The position numbers and the translations under genes are program-made. A DNA stretch of 64,000 bases, from NCBI GenBank assembly GCA_000499405.2, contig HG738138.1:24912765-24976764 (forward strand). Reading direction: 5' to 3'. Positions 35,086 through 48,021 of this stretch are shown piece after piece. Position 1 is the stretch's first letter, and the number at the start of each line of letters is the position of its first letter. Source of the stretch: Onchocerca volvulus (Eukaryota; Nematoda; Chromadorea; Rhabditida; Onchocercidae). Below the pieces are notes generated by a model, which had not been told where the DNA came from, searched no databases, and saw nothing but the letters and a program-made list of their open reading frames with translations.

Positions 35086-38000
35086 CTTCTATAACTAGAG
35101 GCCAAAATATTATGTCTTAGGCTAAGAAAATTAATTAATCCGTTTGCAACAGGTCAAATTGAATTATTTAAAATATAAATGCTAATTCATACATTTACTG
35201 TTGTAAATAAGTGATGGCATATTAACTTTACTTTAAACTTTCCAGTTGTTTATTTAATCTGAAATGACGAAAAATGCAAAACAAGAAATACTTTTTTCAT
35301 CTTTGTTAAGTATAAAAAAAGAAAAAATACCATCATAATTTTGTCAAATTTTTCTGCTTCAATGCGAGAAAATAATCAGAAATAGTGTAAAATAAAAAAG
35401 CAGATGAAATTGAAAAAAATTGAAACCAAAAATGATGCGCAACACTAAGATTTGCATGTCAAAATGGTATTATTAAATATCAAAAATCAAAATTATTGAA
35501 AATTTCATAAATTAAAAAATATTCGCTTAAAATTATGTGTAAAATTTTTGCTTCATACAAAAAATTAAACTTATATTCTATTTGTACAATTATTCAATGA
35601 AGAAGAAAAATGGATTGCAAATTTTTGATATACAAATACTCGAAAATTTCAGTCGATAAATTTATTTTATTTTGTTTCAAATACGTATAATATTCCCTGA
35701 TAAAATAATTTTCTTGAAATTTTTTTTTTTTTTTGACTTTTTGTCTCTTCATTTGGAATGGATTTTTGAATACGATAACTTGGAACCAAGAGATAAAAAT
35801 GAGATTTTGCAAAATTTTCTTAAATGCCAAAAATTCCCATTTCTATTAATGATAATACTTATTTTTCGCTTTCGGAATTATTTTAAATTCCATGTGTATG
35901 CAGAAAATACACAAAAACTCATTTTAAAAATACATATAAACTTAATTTTTATTTGATTAGCGTTTATCGAGGATGACCTTTCATCTTCAACCCATGATGT
36001 GAAACTTTTTCTGATCCCAAGCAAGTTTTGATGACCTTGTTCGCTGCATAAATGTTCATTCAGGTGTAGTTTCCTTTTAACAATATATATATGTCTCTTT
36101 TCTTTTTGCTTTACAAATGGACTTAATTATTAATTATAAAATAGAAATAATTTTCTTTCATAAATAATCAACTGATTATATTTAATATTTTATTAATAAA
36201 TACAAAAAATACATTTTTCAATACTTGAACTATATAAAGAATATCAATTATTTGTTGCATAATACTGTTTTGTTTATCTTGCATTTTCAGCATTCATCAT
36301 ATTAGAATAACAAACTCATTTTCATCGAAATGTTAATTATGGATGAAGGAAATCCCATGAGATTTTTCTTATTCTTTGAAAAATATTCATTCAATTTCAC
36401 AACATACCCACAAAAATTCCAATTTTAACTGACAAATTTAGTATATCATTGATTGATATGTTGATTGATAATGCTCTTATAGATTATTAAAGTCATTAAA
36501 TATTTTTTTTTTCATTTACTAAATGATTACAAAATTATTGCTTTCTGATATCTGTTATATTTCTTTGTTGGATGATTTTTATCATTTATTTGATAATATA
36601 ATCAAATATGATTAATATATGCTTCAGTTCAGGAAGAGACTTGAAAAAGAAAGAAATTTTACATCTGATTTTTTCTTTTTTTTAAATTGTATTTGGACGA
36701 ATAGTAGCGATATGATCCGAATCTCCGATCGAGAATTTTTATCGATAAGAATCTTCGACTAGAATTTCACACTTTCACTATTATTTTAATTTTTTTTCTT
36801 TATCAAATATCATATTTTCCAAGCTGTGATTGCAGATTTGTTTAACAAGACGATGTTACTAAATGATTATCTACAATGAATGATACTACAATTTTATCAA
36901 TATTGATTTATACAGAGATTAAAATTCAGTTCTTTCCAAATTTTCAATTTTCCTTTTAAATATTTAAAATTTTTACTTCTTCTATTCAAATTAAATATCC
37001 TAAAAAGTTTTCATAACGTTTAGATAGTCACGCAATTAAATTGTTCCATTGATATGCTGATAATTTTTTAAATGAGAATAATTCAGTATTATTGTCAATT
37101 TCACTTTATCCGCTCATTTCATTAACAATATTTCCTCTTTTCAAGTGTTGATTGTCATTTAGTAAGACCGGTCTTTAGATTCTTCAAATGAAATATCCAA
37201 TAAAATGACATTTTAGTTTTAAAATTTTCTGCTTTAGTTTTATTCAAAAATTTAATTTCATTTTCTTCCTTTTTCCTTTTTTTTAAAACAAATAATGCAA
37301 TGTATTTTAATGAATTACTAATTAACTTTGAATTTTCTGTGGCTTAATATTTTTATTTTTAGCCATTAAATGGACATGTATATTAGATTAGATGAATTGA
37401 ATAAATTGAAAACTAGAAATAATCATTTGAATTTCATCTAAAATTTTCATTTACTATCTTCATTTTATAAAAATATCCAAAATGAAAAATGCATGAATTA
37501 TTTCGAAATATTGTTCATTTTAATAGAGCAAACTAAATTTATTTCGAATTTTTTTTTTGATTATGTAAAAGATCATAAAGTATTACAATTGTTGTTTATC
37601 AGTTAACATAAAATATATCAAAATGTATAATGATAGATGAAATAAATTGAATAAAAATTGGTTTTTTTTTTTTTAAATTTGAACTTATTTTTATTACCAA
37701 TTTTAATTATTATAAATTTAAACTTATTTTGAAATTTTTTAACCAATTCTCTATTAGCTTTGTGTTAACTGTGTAAACAATCAGATATGTAGGTTGGTTA
37801 GCAATGACAAATCAATAAAACTTTTCAGTTTTGTTTATCAAATTCATCCTTCATCTTTATTTCCAATCTTTACTCTTTTTATTTTAAGTAAAGTTAATTA
37901 ATCGATATAACATTATATTTCGATATTTCATCCAAATTTTTGCTAAATTATATCTTAAATTTAAAAATATTTAAATGAAATTGTTAGAAATTGAAAATAT

Positions 38001-41000
38001 TCTAATCAATTTTTTTTTAGTAATGCTTTTAATTAAAAATTTTTATTTGCATTACCTTTTTCAAGTTAATTCACTACGAAATTTCATTGTGAATTCGTTT
38101 TTTATTCTTTTCTATGTACATTCGAAATATTATCTTAAAGTTGAATTTTTGGCAAAATATGGAATTAAATCTTTAAAATTAAATCTTTAAAAATGAATTT
38201 TTCAAATTTCAAATTATTTCATGATTTGTTAAAAAAAAAAAAAACAACGAAATTTATCTTTCCTTTTAAAGTTATTTTGGTATTTTATTTTTGCATCAGA
38301 TTTTTAAGATTTCTATAGATGGATAAATAAAATATTTCATTTAAACTCATGATTTTATAGTTGATGCTAGAAATTATCAATTATCAATATAATAATCATT
38401 TCTCAGGAATATTTGAGGATTTTATGTAAATTATTTCATGAGAAGTATCATTTTCTTCTTTTTTTTCTCTGTCTCTCTCTGTTTTTCCCTCTCTTCAACA
38501 TTGAGCAAATAAATCTTTTTAAATCTTTTCGAATCTTGATAAATTCCATCATCATCACCAGCATCATCATCATCATCATCATCACCATCATTATCATTAA
38601 TTTATCTTACTTTGATTCGGTTATTCCCAATTTATTCCAACTTATCCCATTCCTATCTTTTTCTTTTATAACTTTCCGTATCGTTTAATCATCTGGCCTA
38701 ATTTCAATCAAATTATTTATCTTTGCAAAAAATCTGATTAATTTTTAAAACAAAAAGAAAAAAGATTTCATCAATCATAAATAACTGTGAAATATACGAA
38801 TAATTTTCTAGTGAAAAAGATTAAAATTTTCAAATTAAATTTTCTTCAATTTATTTTTATTCTTTTGAAAAATTATGGCATTAATTTTAATTAAAAAATG
38901 AAAATTTGGGATAATTTTTTTCCTGAATATGAATTTGCATTGTTTTATTCTTGCAATAAAGGTTTATTTAAAAAAAAATTTTTTTTCTTTTTTTTGATCA
39001 AATAAAATTTTGTCGTTTCTTTTCTCTTTTTGCCAATTTCGAATAGTAATTAAAATAGTAATTGAATAGTAATTAATCGTAATTAACCTGTTTTCCTTTA
39101 TCCATTTTAATAAAATGTGCAATTATTTTTTCATTCCACATTTACAAAACAAAAGATTTTAATTGAAAAAATTTTGATAGCAAATAATAATGAGGTAATA
39201 ATAATAAGACATGAACAATGCTTCATCAATTAAAAATTCAACTTTTAATATAAAAAAAAATTAAATGTATTTAATTAAATTTTAAGTGCGTTCAGTGAAA
39301 AAAATGTTGTCCAATATTTTTCATGATAATTAATTGCAAAAATTCGCTAATAATTCATGAAATTATATCAATTATGATAGTGAAAACAAACAAAATGAAT
39401 TACTGCAATATTATTTAAATAGTAATCTTCAAATTTTTTGCATTGTAAAATTATAAAAATATGATGAATAACTTGTCATTTATTAAAAAATAAAAAATAA
39501 AAACTGAAAAAATTCTTAAAAAAAAAAAAAAAAAAAAACGAGAAAAGAAGTTTACTTTGCATTATAAAGTTACTTCTAAATGAAACATAATCGTTTTCCA
39601 ATAAATTTCAATCATAAATTTATTTGAATAACAATTTTTTCGTTAAAAATGAAAGTAAGAAAAGTTATTTTTCAAAGTTTTATTTGACATTTTAATATTT
39701 TTTAGCATAAATTCTAGACATCCAAATATTAGTCCGTAAGATAAGATTAATACGTGAAAAAGACATATGATATGCTGTTAATAAATCAAAATTCAAAAGT
39801 ATGTAAATTGTAATGATAACATTATCAGGAAGATAAGATTTCAAAAATAAATTAGATGAAATGGAGGATTCTCAGGAAAAAAAGTATCAAATATAGACGT
39901 AGAAAAAGTGATATTCATTATTTTTAATGGAAAAATTATTCCACTTATCTATGTAAATTATGCTAATCAACATGACACTGATAAACTGATTATATTATCA
40001 AAAAGTGAAGTGTAGTTATCTATCAGAATTTATTCTGTCACAAATGTTAAAATGTTTTTCTTTTTTTTTTTTGAAATTTTTAAATGAGTTGATTTTTTTC
40101 TTTTTTTTTTTTTAATATGCTATATCAATCGTGAAACATTTATTAAAACGAAATTGTTTCCGCAAAATAATCAGAAATACTTAATTTAATATTTAATAAT
40201 TTGAACGATAATCTTCTGAACTTAGCTCATTTCAAATATACATTTTAAAATATTATTTTATAATTTTAAGCAATATTAGTTTTTGGTATTTCATTAAAAA
40301 ATTTTAATTTTTCTCTTTGATTTCAATCATAATTCTATGTTTTCATTACTTTTTTTTCTTATTCTTCTTATTTCTCAATATTATCACTATTGTCATCAAC
40401 ATTGTTACTTAATTATCATCATTATTAAATTTTTATTTTAAAATTTTAAGCAATATCAACAAAAAATTTCAATTCTTTTCAACCACTTTCTTTCTTATAA
40501 TTTTTATTTATCAGTATTACCATTATTCTCATCATTATTATCATTACTGTCATTATTGATATGATTATCATTATCATAAGTAAAATAAAATTATATTTAT
40601 CTGGTCAATTTAATTTTTCCAAATTGCAATTTTTTCCAAGTTATGCTTAAAATTTTTTATTGAAGATAATAAAATATTTCATGGAGTAATGAGAAAAAAA
40701 ATAATGAAAAAAATGTTTTTGTCATTTATAAAATCAATTTCAAATTCGAATTAATGCTATTAGATCGTTTTAATTATTTCTAATGCATAATGTGCTTATT
40801 TTAAAAAGCTGATTTTATGCAAAAAAAACTTTTAATTATGAATAATTGTGAAAAAAAAAAACTGATAAAATTGAAATACAAATACTGCACCATCCATATT
40901 TCTCTCTCTTATCAATTAATCATTTGTACGGTCGATATCATTCCATCTGTTATCATCTATTCACCAATTTGAATTCGTTTACCAAAATTTTTGTCATTTA

Positions 41001-43600
41001 TACAATTTTATTCATTTTCAATTATTCAATTTAGTATTAATTTCGTAATCATTATTTAAGTTTCGATATTTTTTCTTTTTCATATTTTACTTAATATGCA
41101 TCGATTAGGTAAATATTGTTTGCAATATGCATGCATTTTGCATTAAATTTATTTGTCTTTTTAAAATTTTAATAAAAAATAGTCTCTCTCATTTTATTTA
41201 ATATAATTTTGCGATTAATAAGAATTCTAATTTTCTTTTAATTTAACTGAAAAAAAATTCATATTTTTTCCGCTAATATCAAATGCTCAAATTAAATATT
41301 GCTGAAAATCAAATATTGCTTTTAAATATCTCGGAAAACTTTATTATTATCAAATATTCAGTTTAATTATTTCAAAATTATTTTTGCTTTTATCAGATAT
41401 TCAATCTGAATATGCTGAAGTTATTTTGTGATTATTTGTGATATGCTTATCTTTAATTTAAATGCCTCAAAATTAATTTTTGTTGCAAAATATTCAATTT
41501 AAATGTCTTAAAATCTATTAATTATTCAATGTGTAATTAATTAGATATTGGCCATCACTTCTTGAATTCAATGATTACTTTGATTTTTCCTCCACTGATT
41601 ATGATCTCAAAATAGGAAAGAAAAACGAATTTAAATCATCAAATTTTCCCGCTTTCCTTAATTAATTAGTTTTTAATTTACTTTATTAGAAAATTTTATT
41701 TTAGGAGATAAATCCAGAATTGACAGTAAGAAAGAAATACAAGCAGATATGCATATTGTATTTATGAATTCATAAATATTTCGATAATATTTATAAAAAA
41801 ATATTTTGAAAAAACCAAAAAGTTTCATTTCTAATTTAATATTTTTTCACTTAATGGAAAAAAAATTTTTACAAAAAGAATTCTATGAAATTCATAAACA
41901 AATCATTAATTTCCAGCTTTTTTTTTATCTTTTATTTTTCTTGTTATATAAAATAAATGATGGATAATGATAGCTCTTTTCCATTAGCTTTTATAGGATT
42001 ACATTTCGCATCAATAAAAATAAAATATAAATTTTATAATATAAAAAATTGTTTTTGCTCCAAAGCAATACATTTCTTTTTTTTTTTGGAAGAATTTTTT
42101 GTGGTAATATAATCCAAGAAAAAAAGAAGCCTAGAAGATTTCATGGGAAAATATAATTTGGCAGGTTATAAATAGCCACATATTATTTAATTCATTTTAT
42201 TTTTAATATTTTATCTAGATATGCTATCCGATTTGTTAATCTTATTTTAAAGAATTTGATCAATTCAAAAAATGAAAATTAAATTAAATTTCATTTGATT
42301 TAATTAATTTTGATAAATGTATCTCGGTTTTGATCGAAAATATTAAATCAATTTATTTATACACTGTAATATTAAAAGGTAAATATATTAGTAAATAATT
42401 ATGTGGTTTTACGTATTTCGTTTATATCTATTATTTTTTTTTAATATGTTAAAATGTAGGTTATTGTTTGGTAAAGTTATCAGAGATGATTATTTAATAG
42501 CTTGAGATGACGTAAAGTCACATTTCAATTTCAGAGGGACGAATAAATAAACTTTAGTTTTACATAGAATAAAGCTATCAAAAAATTGTTACTTACATGT
42601 ATTAATTATCCGCAGAACATATGAAATAGAGCTATCAAGAAATTATTATTCATGTACATTAATTATATGTACATTAAAAGGGAGGAAAGCATAGACAAGT
42701 CAAAGTGATGTAATCCATTTCTTTCGTTTACATCACATTATTTTTTCACCCAGACCATCCATTTTCATCAAGGTTATTTCTGAAATGATTGAAAATGAAT
42801 GTGAGATAAAATTCTATGATATTTTTTTTTGTATGTTATTTCTCTATCATTACAAACATGCATAGAAGAAAAAAAAAATGAAGGAATCAGGTCGATTTTA
42901 TGTCAAATAATTTTTATTCGTAGGAAAAGAAAACGAAAATAGGGAGAAAAAAAGAGATATTTTTATTATGAAATTCGCTATTTGAATTTCTTCCAGCTAT
43001 CTAACAATTCTTTTTTTTTATGCTGCCATTTGTATGAAAATTTTTATTGAATTTTTTGGTGAAATTTAATGCTTACAGATTATTCCTAAAACTTCGAAAA
43101 TTTGAAATTTCAGGCTAAGGTAGTTAAGAAAATGTTTAAGTCATATCCATAGTTAATGAGTGCCTTCTTTTTTTTACTTTCAATCTATAATTAACAATTT
43201 CAAATCTATGCATTTCTATCTTTATGCTTTTTTTTTTGGAAATTTTCAGCAAATGAAATTTTATTTCTTAGAAAATTTAAAATTGCTTGTTACCTTAAAT
43301 AATATATCATATAATTTTAAAAGTTCTGAAGATATTTTAATTTGAAAAAAAATAAAAACAGAAATTTACGAAAAAATTCATAAAATTCAAAAATAAAATT
43401 ATAAGAAAGAAAAAAATCTATGAAATTTTTGCGAAAAGAAATTTACTTAAAAAAAAAGAAAAGTATCAGGAATTTACGTAGCTATCATACATGATGAAAA
43501 ATGATCGCGAGAATAATTTCAAGTTTATTTTAATCTTAAAAAAAAAAAAAGTTAAATAAGAAGAGATAATATCCAGCAGATATTCATATTTTTCATTAAA
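35086..43600. other. Gene-poor AT-rich intergenic region
   Basis: No convincing gene. Contents are homopolymer tracts, an ATC microsatellite (38545-38605) and degenerate ATT/ATC stretches (40380-40580). There is also a direct repeat with AGAGCTATCAAGAAATT-like copies near 42573 and 42630, and a slightly GC-richer patch at 35965-36070 discussed under findings. Confidence 0.6.
38545..38605 (+). repeat. (ATC)n microsatellite
   Basis: Runs of CATCATCAT with occasional CACCAG/CACCAT interruptions. Confidence 0.9.
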
Positions 43601-43610
43601 AAATTTTCAG
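43601..43610 (+). promoter_or_regulatory. Candidate trans-splice acceptor for the PDZ gene
   Basis: AAATTTTCAG lies 70 nt upstream of the ATG at 43681, with no upstream donor recognised. It could be a spliced-leader site or the acceptor of an unseen 5' exon. Confidence 0.4.
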
Positions 43611-43680
43611 ATAAAAAAAAATAAAATCGTTAATTTTAACGAAAAACAAAAGAAAAAAGTGGTACTAATAATTTGGTCTA

Positions 43681-45971
43681 ATGGCGTATTTACGACAACC
43701 ATTACTTCTACCTTCATCTAATCATAATCAATTCTTATCTGATCGATTTCCGCCAACAAATTCTCAAATTACTACCATTAATCAACCTAATTTTATTGCT
43801 AATCATGAACCAATCTATTATTATACGATAGCTGAAGGAAATGCTAAAAATTTGGTAAATTTAAATATTTTCGCGCTTTTTACGAATATCTAATATATTA
43901 ATTAGTGAAGAAAATTTTTTGATATAATTATTATATGCAAATTAAATTACGTACGTTTAAATTTCATCCTAATCTTATGGATGAATCTAAAAATGTCGGA
44001 ATTTTTTTATTTTTTTCAAATTACGTGTAATTTATTCAATTCCAATTACTATTATTATTATTAATTCCTTTTTTTTTGTTTATTACTTTTACTACTTTTT
44101 TTTTTGCATATATATGCGTATATATGTGCGTATATAAACGAATTTTCTTTCTTATTTCAAAGTATTTCTAATTTTTAAGTACTTTTAATTTTCAAAAATG
44201 TTTTTAATTTTTATTTAAAATTACTAAATTTTTTGTTTTCTCATTATTTTTCTTGAATTTATTAATTATATCGATTATTTCAGCCTATTCCATCATTAAA
44301 TGATAGACGACAATTACATTCATATCGATCATACGATGATATATATATGAATCAATATGAGTTAATAATTCATGATAATAAAATTAGAATTATTATTATA
44401 AAAGCAAAAAATTTAACTTATTGAAAAAAAAAACTAGGATGATTATTTAAAATGATCAATAATTTTTCAATCATTTATAATCATCATCGATAAAACCTGT
44501 CAAATTTGAAATCTTAAATTTGAAAGAAATGATCATTCGAATGATTTAAGCTGTTCATCGTGATTAAAAACAATTGCCAAATTATTCAGATTAGCAATTA
44601 CAACGATTAAGATTCCTGAATGAATTGATATTTTCAATTAAATTCATTTCATTTTTTTGATATTTTTCGATTTTTTTTGTCTTTTCTGTTTTTTCGTTAA
44701 AAAAATATAAATTTATTTTCTTTTTTTTTAAATTCAGTCGTAGTGATTTTTTCAAACGCCATAAATCAACTCCATGGATGATGGCATCATTTTCACATGA
44801 ATTAAATAAATGTCAATGTGATTCAACCATCTATTGTTGTTGTTGCTGTTGTTGTTGTTGTTGTTTTACTGATAATCGTTATCAGAATCTTACGACTACA
44901 TTTCAAAATCAATCGAATGATATATGGCAGGTAATAATTGAATTTCAACAAGATTTCCAATTTAATTTTTTAAATTATTCGTAGATTGTCGATGAAATAG
45001 ATAAATTATTTCGATGATAAAAAAAAAAAAAAAAAAAAACGAAAAAAATTTTAAAAAAAAAACGATAATAATTTTTTAATAATTTTACAAAAATTTGGAA
45101 TGAATGAAATAAGCAAATTTGTCAAAATAATTATTGTCATTTAAATTAATTTTAAATATAATTTCAATTAATTAAAATATAATTTCATTCTTTAAATTCA
45201 TAGATACGAAAATCGTATTATGAAGAAGAAATAGTAATTGTACTAAATGATAAAATGGAACATGTTGGCTTCTCGATAAGTAGTACAATCAGTCCTGATA
45301 ATCATAATGCTATCATTAATTTCATTTTAATTGGTAAGAAATAATTTTATTTACTTTTTCTCTTTTTTTTTTCTTCAAAGTATATTTAGATTTTAATCGT
45401 TTAAGAGCGAAAAAAAATTTGAGAAAAAAAAAAGCACTCTAATGATTATGATATAAGACAAGTTTTATTGTAATTTAAACTTTTTCGAGTAATTTATTGA
45501 TCGGCAAAATTTAAATTAAAATTAAATTTATCGGTCAATTTATTTAATCTTAATTTAAACTTTTCTTTTTTTTTTTGTTTGATATAATTTAACTAATCAA
45601 GTGAATCAGTTTGTTCAAATGAAATATTTTTTTTGAAAAAAAAATTTTTTTTGTAAAAACAATTAATTTTTATGGTAGGAATTAATTATCATCTCTTATC
45701 ATCTACTTGATAAATGTATTCAATTTGCTGTATGAACTCGAGAATATTTGTTGTAACAATTAATGTTATTGTATTTTACTTTAATTAGTTAAAAGTATAT
45801 ATTTAAATTAAAATTTGTGACAAAAACTTTAAATTGTCAAATTTAATTAGGCAATTGTAATAAAAACTTCAATTAACTTGCCAGCGAACTTTCTTCATTT
45901 ATAAGTATAAGATTCTAAGAATTGAATAAAAATATAATTTTAATAATATCAAAGAAAGCATTAACTCAATT

Positions 45972-46028
<57 letters not shown>

Positions 46029-47985
46029 AAATGATAGAGCGAAAAAATAATGAAATAAATGCATATCAATTAGGAATTATTGATTCTTTTTAATAGCAGT
46101 AATTCAATTATTAATTTTTAAATTATCAAAATCTTTTTATCAATTAAGAAATTATAGTTTTCAAAATAAGTTTAGACCAAATAGTACTATTTTCGAGATT
46201 TCTTGATCCAAACTTTATAATTGATCGGCGTATTTTTATAGCCAACAATCTCCTCTCATAAAAGATCTTCATTATTAGTAATATTTTCGTAAATTGAATT
46301 TAAATGAATAATAAAATTCCTTTTAAGTATCGAGCACTTAATGGGTTTGTCAATAATTCTTACACATTCTTCTTCTTCCATTATCAATAAAATGGCTATT
46401 TAACCGGTTTGGAATTGTTCATTTATAAAACTTTAAGATTCAATAACTTAATTGAATTTTAACTTAATTATCTAATAACTTATCTTTTCTTTCCATTCAT
46501 TTTTAGGTTTCATATTTATAGGAAATCTTTTTTTGAATTATCGCAACAATATGTAATTTCCATTTAGATCAAAAATATTTCTTCATATGGAAGAAAAAGA
46601 AGGAAATGAAAAGAAATTATTTTTTAAAAAATTAAGACAGAATTTCGGTTTTTAATTTTTATAAGAAATTAAAAAGTATTATTTTATCCAACTATTTAAA
46701 AAATTATTCTCGGAATTTTTCCAATTTTTCCTGAAAGTTTCATATCATTTTTCTAATTTGCTACAAATTGCAGTAAATGTGCATTAATTTTCAAAATTTG
46801 AAGCAAGAAAGGGAGGAGGAAGAAAAAAAACGATATATAAAACTAATTCAAACAAATAATTTCAATTAAAAGAATTTTTCGAATTCAAAAAAAAAAAAAT
46901 TTGAAGTTAAATTCTTTAATTATTTGAAATTGTATTTCTTATATATTTACATTATTACTATTCATTGAATATAACAAACGTAAATGTTTGAACAAATTCG
47001 CAAATCTTTTATTTCAAATTATTTTATTTTTGATTAATCAAATGCAACTTGGACTATCCAAGCGTCAATTTCTTCAAAAAAGCCCAGACGATTAAGGTCA
47101 CATATTGGGACAGCCCAATTTGTGACCTTACCTTATCTAGACTTCCTTTTAAATTATTCGTAGATATTTATCGTAATGTATTTTTACACAGTCTATAACC
47201 TTATCAAGGTCAAATTTCTAAAAAGGATCTTTTCTATACAAAAGTGACTTGTTGTTCAAATTCTCGAATAAACCATTCAAATTCCGGAATTTTTCTCGAT
47301 CAAAAAAGGACATAAAGGCAATGACATTTATTATTTTTTACAAAAATTATTCAGCGCCATAAATTCATTTATCGGAATTTGTAAAGGAATAAAAAAGGTA
47401 ACGTCATTATTATTATTGTATTAATCTATTCATAATTTAGATTTTAATTTAGAATATATTTAGATTTTATAATTTTTAATATAGAATTTTACTTTTTTTT
47501 TTTTTTGTTCGAAATATTTTTAAACAAAATTTTTCAGTCTTTTTTACTTTTTTTTTATTTGTTTATTTTAATTTTTTTTTTAGAAATTTTTCATCGAATA
47601 TTTCGTTCAGATCTTTAATAAACGATTTTTTAATGCAAAAATTTTGGATAATATAAAATAGTGAAATTCGTGATAAAAAAAATAAATCATATATAATAAT
47701 AATAGTAGAAATTGGAATAACGAGAAAAAAAAAAAAAGGATTTAGAGAGGAAAAATAGATGAGATAATTGGAAATAAATATATTCACATAAATTTACTTC
47801 TTAGTATGAAAAAATATATATATATATCGGAATTAAACATTAATTTAATGAGTAGATATTTTTTAAAAAAATACCATCATTATACGTATATTTAAGGATT
47901 GATTGTCGGAAAAATTTTTTCTGTTGTAGGAAAATTTTTTTTTTTTTTTTTTTTTTTGTATTTTGGAAAAATTTTTTTAAAAAAA

Positions 47986-48021
<36 letters not shown>

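Noticed and set aside
44351..44424. Possible C2-domain start (YELIIHDNKIRIII) read through from exon 2
   Set aside because: The only GT in that stretch (44361) gives the exact phase needed for the next exon, so this sequence is intronic and runs into a stop.
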